A DNA stretch of 32,611 bases from Bacillota bacterium (GTDB lineage Bacteria > Bacillota > Clostridia > Clostridiales > Clostridiaceae): the NCBI GenBank assembly GCA_030705885.1, contig JAUZPN010000012.1, positions 1 to 32,611 on the forward strand. Reading direction: 5' to 3'. The notes below the pieces were generated by a model. The model worked only from the letters and a program-made list of their open reading frames with translations. It did no database searches and was not told the DNA's origin. The translations under genes and the position numbers were made by a program. Of this stretch, positions 1-8,055 are shown piece after piece (the first letter of the stretch is position 1; every line of letters begins with the position of its first letter).

Positions 1-283
1 TAATTAATATGCGATATTCTTATTTAAAACTTCAGCTGATAATTATTAGCAAGGGACCAGCATAAAAAACAATATATGGCATTTCATTATCGCATACTGC
101 AATTCTACAAATAAACATCAAAATTAGAAAATCAACATTATTGCCACTGTCGATATTATATTAAGTGAATCGGTTTTACTAAAGTTAATAAAATATAATA
201 TTTTGTATAATGACCAATTTAATGATATAATTACTTGTTGCCATGAAAAATGACAAAATTAAAAATGTAAAGTGAGAATAATT

Positions 284-703
284 ATGAGAAATGAAAGCTT
301 AGAAAAATCCGTAACTAAATTAAATAATGATATTGCAGCCCTTACCATTGCTAAAAAATACTTATCTAATGTAGATGAAATAAACTCAGTAAAAGAAAGT
401 TTAAATAACAAGAAACAATTGCTATCAAATGAGCTATATGCTGAGGATTATAAAAGTTATTCTGAATGTCGTGATGCAATAACAGAATTGTTAGATACAA
501 CCTTAGAAAAAGAAGAACAATTAAAATTGCTTGAAATGATAAAAGAAACCTTTGGAAGACAGTATCCAAATGTAAACAAAAAAAGCAGCGGTCTTAATGT
601 ATGGTTAAAAGAGCTTAACCTTGAATATAACTGGACTCATAACGAAGAAACTGGTTGGTATAATTTAGTTATAACTGGCTTTGGACTATACAAACAAAGC
701 TGA
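284..703 (+). CDS. Hypothetical protein with coiled-coil N-terminus
   Basis: A soluble protein of about 139 residues that I do not recognise. The ATG at 284 is preferred over an in-frame GTG at 272, because the AAGTGAG stretch lies at a usable distance upstream of it. Residues 1-80 are rich in Lys, Glu, Leu and Asn with heptad-like spacing (a likely helical coiled coil). The last 45 residues are more aromatic (motifs such as WLKELNLEYNW and GWYNL) and may form a small globular end. No signal peptide or membrane segment is visible. It stands alone, followed by a strong inverted repeat at 736-774, so it is probably a single transcription unit. No function is proposed. Confidence 0.6.
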   Translation: MRNESLEKSVTKLNNDIAALTIAKKYLSNVDEINSVKESLNNKKQLLSNELYAEDYKSYSECRDAITELLDTTLEKEEQLKLLEMIKETFGRQYPNVNKKSSGLNVWLKELNLEYNWTHNEETGWYNLVITGFGLYKQS

Positions 704-735
704 TGTAAAATGTGCTTAGAAATTCCGAAATTTAA

Positions 736-774
736 ATGCCCTACTACAGCCATATGGAGACTGTAGTAGGGCAT
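736..774. terminator. Strong inverted repeat, probable transcript end
   Basis: ATGCCCTACTACAG (736-749) is perfectly complementary to CTGTAGTAGGGCAT (761-774) across an 11-base loop. It sits just after the preceding gene. There is no T-run on either side, so it is not a textbook intrinsic terminator. It could instead be an RNA-stabilising hairpin or a mobile-element end. Confidence 0.5.
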
Positions 775-793
775 TATGCTGAAAAACAAATAA

Positions 794-946
794 ATAGCTT
801 TATCAAAAGCTGTAATAATTGGAAGATTAATTGAACATTCAAGTGAACTGCAAACTTTAGATTGGCTTAAAAATCGTACCAGTCTTATTGAGACACTTCC
901 TTATGATTTAGAAAACATAAGTAAAAATTCATTTTATAAATTTTAA
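794..946 (+). pseudogene. Transposase remnant (IS1634/IS4-like)
   Basis: An open stretch of 50 codons without a start codon reads RLIEHSSELQTLDWLKNRT followed by SLIETL. This resembles the region of IS1634-type (IS4 superfamily) transposases in which a 'GRLI..GSE..T..WL.N.S.L..LL' pattern occurs. It is bounded by stops and keeps none of the DDE catalytic part. It is read as a scrap of an old insertion element. The family assignment rests on memory of the pattern only. Confidence 0.45.
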
Positions 947-1046
947 AATACTTTTCCATCGCTTCGCCTCAACTAACTAACCATATGGTAACATTGATTT
1001 CTATCTAAATTATATCAAATATAAGAACTTTTATACAGATATAGCA

Positions 1047-1075
1047 TTGACAAATCCTATTCTAAAATTTATATT
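1047..1075 (+). promoter_or_regulatory. Sigma-A type promoter of the bce operon
   Basis: TTGACA (1047-1052), a 17-base spacer and TATATT (1070-1075) lie about 43 bases before the response regulator start codon. This is the expected housekeeping promoter for the two-component pair. Confidence 0.6.
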
Positions 1076-1117
1076 TTTAACTAAAGGGTTTTGTCTCTTC
1101 AAAGGAGTGAGTACATC

Positions 1118-1792
1118 ATGTATAAAATAATGATAATAGAAGACGAAAAAAAAATTAGTGATATTGTAAAAACTTCAGTTGAAAAATGGGGTTTTGAAGT
1201 TTGCCCAGTAAAGGATTTTAATAATGTTTTTAATGAATTTGTAGAAGAAAATCCTCATCTTGTACTCATGGATATTAATCTACCCTGCTATGATGGTTTT
1301 TACTGGTGCAGTAAAATAAGAACTGTATCAAAAGCACCAATTATATTCTTATCCTCTAGAACCACTAATATGGATATAGTGATGGCTGTTAATATGGGTG
1401 CAGACGACTATATAACAAAGCCTTTTTCTCTTGAGGTTCTCATGGCAAAAATCACTGCTATACTTAGAAGAACTTACTCTTATACAGAAGCAAGCCTAAA
1501 TACGCTTGAATATAATAAAGCCATATTGTCACTAAAGGATAATATGCTCTATTTTAATGATAGAAACATAGAACTTACCAAAAACGAATTTAAAATTTTA
1601 TTTGTGCTTATGAAGAACCATGAAACAATAATCAGCAGAGAAACAATAATGCAGGAGCTGTGGGAAGATGAAAATTTTATTGATGATAATACTCTTACAG
1701 TAAACATAAATAGACTTAGAAAAAAGCTTACAGAAATAGGTCTTGTGGACTTTATAAAAACTATTAAAAATCAAGGATATGTGATAAAATGA
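1118..1792 (+). CDS. bceR: OmpR-family response regulator, BceR type
   Basis: A DNA-binding response regulator, about 224 residues, normal OmpR/PhoB length. The receiver domain (residues 1-115) shows the acidic pair E8-D9, the phospho-acceptor D52 in LMDINLP and the conserved Lys K101 in ITKPF. The C-terminal winged helix runs from about residue 125, with the typical segments LTKNEFKILF, SRETIMQELW and TVNINRLRKKL. ATG 1118 is chosen because AAAGGAGTGAG lies just before it; a TTG at 1091 in the same frame has no such site. It overlaps the kinase gene by four bases (ATGA). In the known Bce/Psd paradigm the kinase phosphorylates it in response to peptide antibiotics, and it then activates the ABC transporter genes. 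That role is inferred here from family and context. Confidence 0.88.
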   Translation: MYKIMIIEDEKKISDIVKTSVEKWGFEVCPVKDFNNVFNEFVEENPHLVLMDINLPCYDGFYWCSKIRTVSKAPIIFLSSRTTNMDIVMAVNMGADDYITKPFSLEVLMAKITAILRRTYSYTEASLNTLEYNKAILSLKDNMLYFNDRNIELTKNEFKILFVLMKNHETIISRETIMQELWEDENFIDDNTLTVNINRLRKKLTEIGLVDFIKTIKNQGYVIK

Positions 1793-2823
1793 GTTTCATA
1801 AAATATTTAAAAGATAATATTAAACTAATTATTTTCTATGTTATTCTTATGATGTTTATATCATTGGCAATATATTTGGATAGAAGAAATAGAGTACTTA
1901 ATTCTAATATTCTATACATTGAATTTGTTTCACTATTAATCTTCACTCTTTATATATTTATTGATTTCACTATAAAAAGCAATCATATAAAAAAGCTTAA
2001 TAACATTCTATCCTGCAAGGATAGAACACCTATTCTTCCAGAGCCTGTTGGATATAAAGATGAAATATATTCTTCTATAATTCAAAACCTATATGAAGAA
2101 TATACTGTTGATAAAAGAAATATGGAACATGATTTTTCAGAAAATAAAGACTTTATGACTGCTTGGGCTCATGAAATCAAAACGCCTATTACTACCTCAA
2201 AACTTCTTCTTGACAGCAGTAAAGATTCTCTAAACACAGATTTTGTTTTGTCTCTTAAAGAAGAAATAGAAAGAATAGATGATTATGTAGAAAAAGTCCT
2301 TTACTATTCAAGAAGCGATAATTTTTCAAAAGATTATGTTATAACGGAAGTAGACATAAAAAAAGTTATTAATGAAAGCATAAAGAAACATTCTATTATA
2401 TTTATAAAAAAGCATATACATCTTATTAATGAGGTCTCTCAAAATATATGTGTAGACACAGATAAAAAGTGGCTGCTTTTCATAATAGATCAGCTGCTTT
2501 CAAACTCCTTAAAATATACAAATACACAAGGAAGTATAACTTTTAAAATAATTGAAAGCGGAAAAGAAAAGATACTTATTATAGAGGATACAGGTATCGG
2601 CATCAAAAGTCAGGATATAAACCACTTGTTTTCTAAAGCTTTTACTGGTTTCAATGGAAGGAACGAAAACATAAAAGCTACTGGTTTTGGACTATATCTT
2701 TCTCAAAAGCTTGCCAAAAAACTTGGTCATTACATAACTATAGAATCAAAATACGGCTGTGGTACAAAAGCCTGCATACATTTTCCAAAATGGAATGATT
2801 ATTACGATGTTACAAAAATGTAA
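1789..2823 (+). CDS. bceS: Intramembrane-sensing histidine kinase, BceS type
   Basis: A membrane sensor kinase of 344 residues. Two membrane helices (about residues 12-30 and 42-61) are separated by only some ten residues, so there is no real extracellular sensor domain. This is the hallmark of BceS-like kinases, which sense through the partner ABC transporter. The H-box is AWAHEIKTPIT with the phosphorylated His at H128. The ATPase part has an N-box (DQLLSNSLKYT), a G1 box (EDTGIGI) and a G2-like segment (ATGFGLYLS). Its start overlaps the regulator's stop, implying translational coupling, and a terminator follows at 2835-2875. A BceS-like kinase is by far the best reading; the exact inducing peptide cannot be inferred. 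Confidence 0.88.
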   Translation: MSFIKYLKDNIKLIIFYVILMMFISLAIYLDRRNRVLNSNILYIEFVSLLIFTLYIFIDFTIKSNHIKKLNNILSCKDRTPILPEPVGYKDEIYSSIIQNLYEEYTVDKRNMEHDFSENKDFMTAWAHEIKTPITTSKLLLDSSKDSLNTDFVLSLKEEIERIDDYVEKVLYYSRSDNFSKDYVITEVDIKKVINESIKKHSIIFIKKHIHLINEVSQNICVDTDKKWLLFIIDQLLSNSLKYTNTQGSITFKIIESGKEKILIIEDTGIGIKSQDINHLFSKAFTGFNGRNENIKATGFGLYLSQKLAKKLGHYITIESKYGCGTKACIHFPKWNDYYDVTKM

Positions 2824-2834
2824 GTTTGAAAGGT

Positions 2835-2875
2835 AAAATGTAAGCTGGATAAATGGCTGTACATTTTGTTTTTTT
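2835..2875 (+). terminator. Intrinsic terminator after bceS
   Basis: AAAATGTAAGC (2835-2845) pairs with GCT-G-TACATTTT (2856-2867) and is followed by a T-rich run. It separates the regulatory genes from the transporter genes. Confidence 0.7.
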
Positions 2876-2895
2876 ATATACTTATATCAGTGGAA

Positions 2896-2988
2896 AGTTG
2901 AGAGTGAAGAATTGAAAATAGAGAGTTATGGTAGTTTTTTCTAAACCACAGTAGAGGAAAAACCTCAATCACTCTCACCTCTCAACTT
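2896..2988. repeat. Imperfect inverted repeat upstream of bceA
   Basis: AAGTTGAGAGTGA near 2896-2908 and TCACTCTCACCTCTCAACTT near 2969-2988 form an imperfect long hairpin. Similar GTTGAGAG-rich repeats are common noncoding elements in clostridial genomes. Its position between the kinase terminator and the transporter ribosome binding site makes it a candidate regulator site or a small relic element. Confidence 0.45.
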
Positions 2989-3016
2989 ATAATATTACTA
3001 TTGGAGGTATATAAAA

Positions 3017-3787
3017 ATGGAAGTTTTAAACATCAAAAATCTAAAAAAGGTATATGGTTCTATATTTGGAGGTGTAAAGTATCCAGCACTTAATGATATA
3101 AATTTAAAAGTAGAAAGTGGTGAATTTGTTGCAATAATGGGACCTTCTGGTTCAGGAAAGACTACATTTTTGAATGTTATCTCTACTATAGATAAGCCTA
3201 CTTCAGGAAGTGTTACTATTGAAGGTAAAGATATAACAAAGCTTAGAGAACCTCACTTATCCTCCTTTAGGAGAGAGAAGCTTGGCTTTATTTTTCAGGA
3301 TTTCAATCTGCTTGACACTATGACTTTAAAGGAAAATATAGTACTTCCTTTAGCTCTTTCTAAAACGCCTCATGATACAATAAACAGCAGATTAGAAGAT
3401 ATAAGCACTAAGCTTGGTATTAATGAAATTTTAAATAAATATCCTTACGAAGTTTCTGGAGGACAAAAGCAGAGAGCTGCTGCTGCAAGAGCAATTATTA
3501 CTGAACCATCCCTGATTTTGGCTGATGAGCCTACTGGTGCTTTAGATTCTAAATCCTCAAAAGAGCTGCTGAATTCTCTTGGATATTTAAATGATAAAAA
3601 CAAAGCTACTATACTTATGGTAACTCATGATGCTTTTGCTGCTTCTTACTGCAAGAGAATTATATTTATAAAGGATGGAAATTTGTTTAATGAGATTTAC
3701 AGAGGAGATCTAAGCAGGAAAGATTTTTACCAGAATATATTAAAAATTCTTTCAGTTATTGGAGGTGACAATGATGACATTGTTTAG
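3017..3787 (+). CDS. bceA: ABC transporter ATP-binding protein, BceA type
   Basis: The 256-residue ATPase of a peptide-antibiotic detoxification transporter, acting at the inner face of the membrane with the permease encoded next. Walker A is GPSGSGKT (residues 42-49), the Q-loop is in FIFQDFNLLD, the signature is VSGGQKQR, Walker B is LILADEPTGALDS and the switch His is in VTHD. These features and the length match the MacB/LolD/BceA group. GGAGGT lies a few bases before ATG 3017. The final codons overlap the permease gene. In characterised systems the complex removes bacitracin, lantibiotics or similar peptides from their lipid targets and also acts as the sensor for the kinase. The substrate here is unknown. 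Confidence 0.9.
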   Translation: MEVLNIKNLKKVYGSIFGGVKYPALNDINLKVESGEFVAIMGPSGSGKTTFLNVISTIDKPTSGSVTIEGKDITKLREPHLSSFRREKLGFIFQDFNLLDTMTLKENIVLPLALSKTPHDTINSRLEDISTKLGINEILNKYPYEVSGGQKQRAAAARAIITEPSLILADEPTGALDSKSSKELLNSLGYLNDKNKATILMVTHDAFAASYCKRIIFIKDGNLFNEIYRGDLSRKDFYQNILKILSVIGGDNDDIV

Positions 3788-5705
3788 TATCGCCACTAAC
3801 AATATAAAGAAGAATTTTAAAACATATTGGGCATTTTTTCTAAGCTCAGCTTTCAGCATTTTTGTATTATATCTTTTTTTATCAATTACAAATAATAAAG
3901 ATATACAACATCAGCTTGGAGGTATGAAATCTTTTATATGGCTTTTTACCATTGGAACTTGGCTTATTGGATTTTTCTCAGCATTTTTTATATGGTATTC
4001 AAATTCTTTCTTTATAAAATCCAGAAAAAAGGAATTTGCTACCTATATGCTTCTTGGTATGACTAAAAACCAAACTGCAAGATTGAATTTCATAGAAAAT
4101 TTATTTATTATGATTCTGTCTTTCCTCTCTGGAATAGGAGTTGGAATAATTTTAAATAAACTATTTATTATGATATTATATTCTATGATAAGAGTCTCAG
4201 GAGATGTAAGGTTTCAATTCAGTATGAAAGCCTTTAAATCCACTTCTATTATATTTATAATAATATTTATTATTATCAGCCTTCACAGTACTATTCTTAT
4301 TCATAAAAACAGTCTTATTAACCTTTTTAATGCTTCAAAAAAAGCTGAAAAGGGGCTTAAAGTATCTCTGTTTACAATTATAATAGGTATTGTTTCAGTG
4401 GGATTAATAGCTTACAGCTACTACTTAGCAATAAAAAAACTGCCTTCAAATTTTATATTAAGTCCTGAAGTTGTTATCTTTACAATAGTTGGTTCAATAC
4501 TCCTTATAACCTGTACTGTTTCATTTTTCATTTATATAAGCAAAAAAAATGAAAAGAGACTTTTTTCTGGTACAAAGCTTATAAGCACTTCTCAGCTTTA
4601 CTATAGATATAGGGGAAATGTAGGAACTTTAGGTGTTATAGCAATAACCACTACCATTGCACTCTCTTCCTTGATTACTTGCCTTGGTTCTTATGATAAA
4701 GCTGAGGAAAATTCAAGATATATGAGACCCTACTCTATAGAATATTTCAATAATACTGATAGCATAGATAAAACTTTTAACGATACTCTATCTGACCATA
4801 AAGAAGTATCCGTAAAATATAAAGACAGTTTTGATTTGCTTAATATTACTGCAAAAGACCCCTTCGGTAATGGTAACTCAGACTTCTATGTTATTAATGA
4901 AAGTGAATTCAATAAAATTAATAATCATGAAAATGTAAATAGAAAGATTAGTTTAAATTCTGATAAAGACTGCTACTTTGTACAGGTAAGTCCAAATGGT
5001 TTTACAGCGGAAAAATCTGCTATCGGAAAAGAAATTAGTTTATCTAATGGAAATAAACAATTTAATGTAAAAATAGTTGATACTGATAATAAAGTATTTA
5101 TAGCCATGGATCATTTTAAAGCAACACTTGTAATAAAAGATACTGTATATAACGATTTAAAAACTCAATTTAATAAAGACAAAATAACAAATGTAACTGG
5201 TTATCTTTTGAAAAACGATATTATTTCAAAAAATTTCTTAGCAGACTTAAAGGTTAAAATACCTTCTGATAACAATCTTTTGACATTTTATGACCACTTT
5301 ATGGATGGGCTTAAACTCTTAGGAATGATGGCATTTATAGGATTATTTATAGGTCTGCTATTTATAACTGCTACAGGAAGCATAATATACTTTAAAATGG
5401 CTATGGAAGCTAAAGAAGATAGAAACAAATTCATAACTCTAAGCAAAATTGGAGTAAGTAAAAAAGAAATTAAAGGTGCGGTGGCAAAACAACTTCTTGT
5501 TTTATTTGGGGTACCATTTGTCATTGCTGCCACAAACTCCTATGCAGCTACTATCTCCCTTGGAAAGATGCTCTCCTTCAAGCTTGGCAAAGAATTTGCT
5601 GTAATAATTTTAGTATATGCAGTACTCTTCAGTATATATTACTTCTTAACTTTAAACACTTACACTAAAACTGTGTGTAAAAATAATACTTTTGAAATGA
5701 GATGA
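3774..5705 (+). CDS. bceB: ABC transporter permease, BceB type
   Basis: The membrane subunit of the transporter, about 644 residues, matching the usual size of BceB. Hydrophobic helices fall at about residues 15-40, 55-75, 105-130, 150-175, 195-220 and 230-255. A large polar loop of about 200 residues (roughly 310-515) follows, and the last helices are near the C-terminus. Such a big extracellular domain between TM7 and TM8 defines the BceB group and is thought to set ligand specificity. Two ATGs (3771, 3774) are possible; 3774 has better spacing from GGAGGT at 3761-3766. It overlaps bceA by 14 bases, and its stop overlaps the start of the next gene, so three genes are co-translated. Confidence 0.87.
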   Translation: MTLFSIATNNIKKNFKTYWAFFLSSAFSIFVLYLFLSITNNKDIQHQLGGMKSFIWLFTIGTWLIGFFSAFFIWYSNSFFIKSRKKEFATYMLLGMTKNQTARLNFIENLFIMILSFLSGIGVGIILNKLFIMILYSMIRVSGDVRFQFSMKAFKSTSIIFIIIFIIISLHSTILIHKNSLINLFNASKKAEKGLKVSLFTIIIGIVSVGLIAYSYYLAIKKLPSNFILSPEVVIFTIVGSILLITCTVSFFIYISKKNEKRLFSGTKLISTSQLYYRYRGNVGTLGVIAITTTIALSSLITCLGSYDKAEENSRYMRPYSIEYFNNTDSIDKTFNDTLSDHKEVSVKYKDSFDLLNITAKDPFGNGNSDFYVINESEFNKINNHENVNRKISLNSDKDCYFVQVSPNGFTAEKSAIGKEISLSNGNKQFNVKIVDTDNKVFIAMDHFKATLVIKDTVYNDLKTQFNKDKITNVTGYLLKNDIISKNFLADLKVKIPSDNNLLTFYDHFMDGLKLLGMMAFIGLFIGLLFITATGSIIYFKMAMEAKEDRNKFITLSKIGVSKKEIKGAVAKQLLVLFGVPFVIAATNSYAATISLGKMLSFKLGKEFAVIILVYAVLFSIYYFLTLNTYTKTVCKNNTFEMR

Positions 5706-6967
5706 AATTTATGAAATATAAAGCAGAGATATTTGACAAACTTCAATACTTATTTGAAGAAACAAAATTTAATGACCATCAGCTGCATTGTGTTATAAAA
5801 TTTGAAAACAAGCTTAATGATATCATTATTGAAAGAGCTATGAATTTATTACTAAAAGCAGTTCCCATATTATCATGTGTTTATAAACATAACAATGGAG
5901 ATTCATATTGGGAAACTGCAGTCAATTCAGAATTTAGTGATCTTTTTACTATAGTCAGCAATGAAACAGACTTTAATACATTTACTACTTCAAAAACAAA
6001 TGAACTGACCGGCCCGCAAATTAAAGCTTGTTTATATAGTTCTACAAAGGACTCTCTTTCAATTATAATGAATCATATGGTATGTGATGGTGCAGGATTC
6101 AAGCAATGCCTTTACCTTTTATCACATTTGTATTCCAATTTGATGAAAGATAAAAATTTTTCACCGGAATATATACTCAATGGTGATCGTAGTATTCAAA
6201 TGATAACTTCACAAATTTGTTTAACTGATAAAATATCATGTCTTTTATTTCAAAACAAAGAAAGCAATCAAAGAAAAAAACATATGTTTCCTATGAGTCA
6301 GGATGAAAACACATCACCATTTATTCTTACTCATGAAATATCAGAAGCAAGATACACACTTTTACATGATTACTGTAAACATAACAATGTGACAATAAAT
6401 GATATAGTACTTGCTGCATATTATCGAGCGCTTACAAAAATAATGACCGTGGAAGGCAAAACATTAAATATTCCAATTATGATAGATATGAGAAGGTATT
6501 TACAGGATAAAAACATCAACTCTCTCACTAACCTTTCATCCACAGTGATTACTCACATTGTTGTAAATTTCAAAGAAACTTTTAAGGAAACATTGACAAA
6601 GGTAAATGAAGAAATGAATGCATTTAAAGCGAAACAAATGGGTATGAATGGATTTGTCAAATTAGCTTTGGTATTTAAACTTTTTAGCAATACTCTTAGC
6701 TTCTCCATTATAAAAAAGAATCTAAAAAACCCATATATTTGTATGACCAATATCGGTGTTTTGGATTATGAGAAGCTTATATTTAAAGGTTCACCCGCAA
6801 CAGATGCATTTATATGTGGGTCAATAAAATATCGCCCTCATTTTCAAATAGCATTGAGCAGCTTTGCAAATAAAATAACCTTTAGCTGTAACTTATATGG
6901 AAGCATGCAGGATCGTAAAACTATTATGAACTTTTTCTCCTTACTAGATAAGGAACTTCCTCAGTAA
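5702..6967 (+). CDS. Condensation-domain-like acyltransferase
   Basis: A soluble protein of 421 residues with the layout of the chloramphenicol acetyltransferase-like fold seen in NRPS condensation domains, PapA-type and alcohol acyltransferases. The active-site HHxxxDG motif appears as N-H-M-V-C-D-G at residues 124-130, so the catalytic second His (H125) and the structural Asp (D129) are kept while the first His is Asn. A second conserved-looking stretch (IPIMIDMRRYL, about 260-270) fits the middle of such enzymes. It has no carrier-protein or adenylation domain. The ATGA overlap with the permease shows it is the last gene of the transporter operon, and a terminator follows at 6993-7040. It may acylate a peptide, lipid or alcohol; the substrate is unknown and the link to resistance is inferred from gene order only. 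Confidence 0.7.
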   Translation: MKFMKYKAEIFDKLQYLFEETKFNDHQLHCVIKFENKLNDIIIERAMNLLLKAVPILSCVYKHNNGDSYWETAVNSEFSDLFTIVSNETDFNTFTTSKTNELTGPQIKACLYSSTKDSLSIIMNHMVCDGAGFKQCLYLLSHLYSNLMKDKNFSPEYILNGDRSIQMITSQICLTDKISCLLFQNKESNQRKKHMFPMSQDENTSPFILTHEISEARYTLLHDYCKHNNVTINDIVLAAYYRALTKIMTVEGKTLNIPIMIDMRRYLQDKNINSLTNLSSTVITHIVVNFKETFKETLTKVNEEMNAFKAKQMGMNGFVKLALVFKLFSNTLSFSIIKKNLKNPYICMTNIGVLDYEKLIFKGSPATDAFICGSIKYRPHFQIALSSFANKITFSCNLYGSMQDRKTIMNFFSLLDKELPQ

Positions 6968-6992
6968 AAGCCAAATAATATTATAATAAATG

Positions 6993-7040
6993 AAGATCCA
7001 AAGGCATGAGGATTATCTGTCCTGATACCTTTGGATTTTC
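6993..7040 (+). terminator. Intrinsic terminator of the bce operon
   Basis: ATCCAAAGGCATGAGGA pairs, with two mismatches, with TCCTGATACCTTTGGAT downstream, followed by TTTTCTT. The long stem and T-run support termination after the acyltransferase gene. Confidence 0.75.
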
Positions 7041-7276
7041 TTATCCATTTATTATATTGCCAATGCTTTTTTATAAACTTTTCATTTGTTATCTTTTAGT
7101 GTATTATTAGTATATAGAGGTATTTTATTTGTCCAATAATAATGCTATTGGTGAAACAATAAAAAATAAAATCAGCAAGTGCTTACCAATTTACTTAGTA
7201 TTCACAAGTATGAGCTGGTCAAATAGTGGAAAGCTATTTACGATTTACTAAAAAATATCGGAAGGAGATAATAACC

Positions 7277-7855
7277 ATGAATAATACTGCTGAAAATAAG
7301 CTTTATACTTATGCAGACTATAAAAATTATCCTGAAAATGAGAGAGTTGAAATAATTGATGGTCAAATTTATGCAATGGCAGCAGCCCCTTCAAGAATAC
7401 ATCAGAAAATAATTACTCAATTATTACTTGAAATAGGAGGTTATATAAAATCTAATAAAGGACCATGTGAGGTATATACAGCTCCATTTGATGTATTTCT
7501 TGATGATAATAAAAACCTTGATGACTGTAAAAATATTGTGCAGCCTGATATATCAATTATTTGTGATAAAAGCAAATTAACAGATAAAGGCTGCGTTGGT
7601 GCCCCAGACATGATAATTGAAATAGTATCTCCCTTTAACCCAAACAGTGATTATATAAGAAAATTAAACCTGTATGACCAATACAAGGTTCGTGAATACT
7701 GGATAGTTAATCCTATAGAACAAACTATTTTTGCATATACTTTAGATAATAATATGCACTATGCATCTCCTAAAGCTTATACATTTAAAGACAAAATAAA
7801 AGTTAGTATATATAACAACCTTGAGATTGATTTTAATAGCTTAGATTTATATTAA
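7277..7855 (+). CDS. Uma2-family (DUF820) endonuclease-like protein, copy 1
   Basis: A 192-residue protein of the Uma2 family, which has a restriction-endonuclease-like PD-(D/E)xK fold. Recognisable family segments are YADYKNYPENERVEIIDGQI near the N-terminus, the putative metal-binding core VQPDISIICD followed by GAPDMIIEIVS, and the family signature KLNLYDQYKVREYWIVNP. ATG 7277 is preceded by GAAGGAGATAATAACC, identical to the leader of the paralogue at 21637, which fixes the start. The two proteins are about 83% identical by eye. It is monocistronic. The family's biological role is not established; it is abundant in cyanobacteria and some Firmicutes. Confidence 0.85.
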   Translation: MNNTAENKLYTYADYKNYPENERVEIIDGQIYAMAAAPSRIHQKIITQLLLEIGGYIKSNKGPCEVYTAPFDVFLDDNKNLDDCKNIVQPDISIICDKSKLTDKGCVGAPDMIIEIVSPFNPNSDYIRKLNLYDQYKVREYWIVNPIEQTIFAYTLDNNMHYASPKAYTFKDKIKVSIYNNLEIDFNSLDLY

Positions 7856-7902
7856 CTTATACTCCCTCAAACTGCTAATTTAAAGATTTCTAGACAAAAT
7901 AA

Positions 7903-7930
7903 AACACTAGATACTGCTGTACCTAGTGTT
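7903..7930. terminator. Bidirectional hairpin between Uma2 gene and hcp
   Basis: AACACTAG (7903-7910) pairs with CTAGTGTT (7923-7930), with an A-rich run before it and a T-rich sequence after. It lies between the convergent Uma2 gene and hcp and can serve both. Confidence 0.6.
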
Positions 7931-8055
7931 ATTCAACTCTGTATTATATTTTAGTATCATCTACATTTAATTTGTCAAAATGATTTTTCAACATGTTACA
8001 TACTTCTTAGGATTTGGTGCTTTAATAACGAAGACTTTTAAAATATCACTCCATC

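Noticed and set aside
3017-5705. BceAB as the dedicated exporter or immunity system of the lanthipeptide
   Set aside because: It lies 9 kb away with its own regulators and intervening unrelated genes, and Bce transporters are not known to export and process precursors. A functional link is possible but nothing in the sequence shows it.
7041-7276. Possible gene upstream of Uma2 copy 1
   Set aside because: No frame with a start and ribosome site is present, and the longer in-frame start at 7226 conflicts with the conserved leader shared with copy 2.
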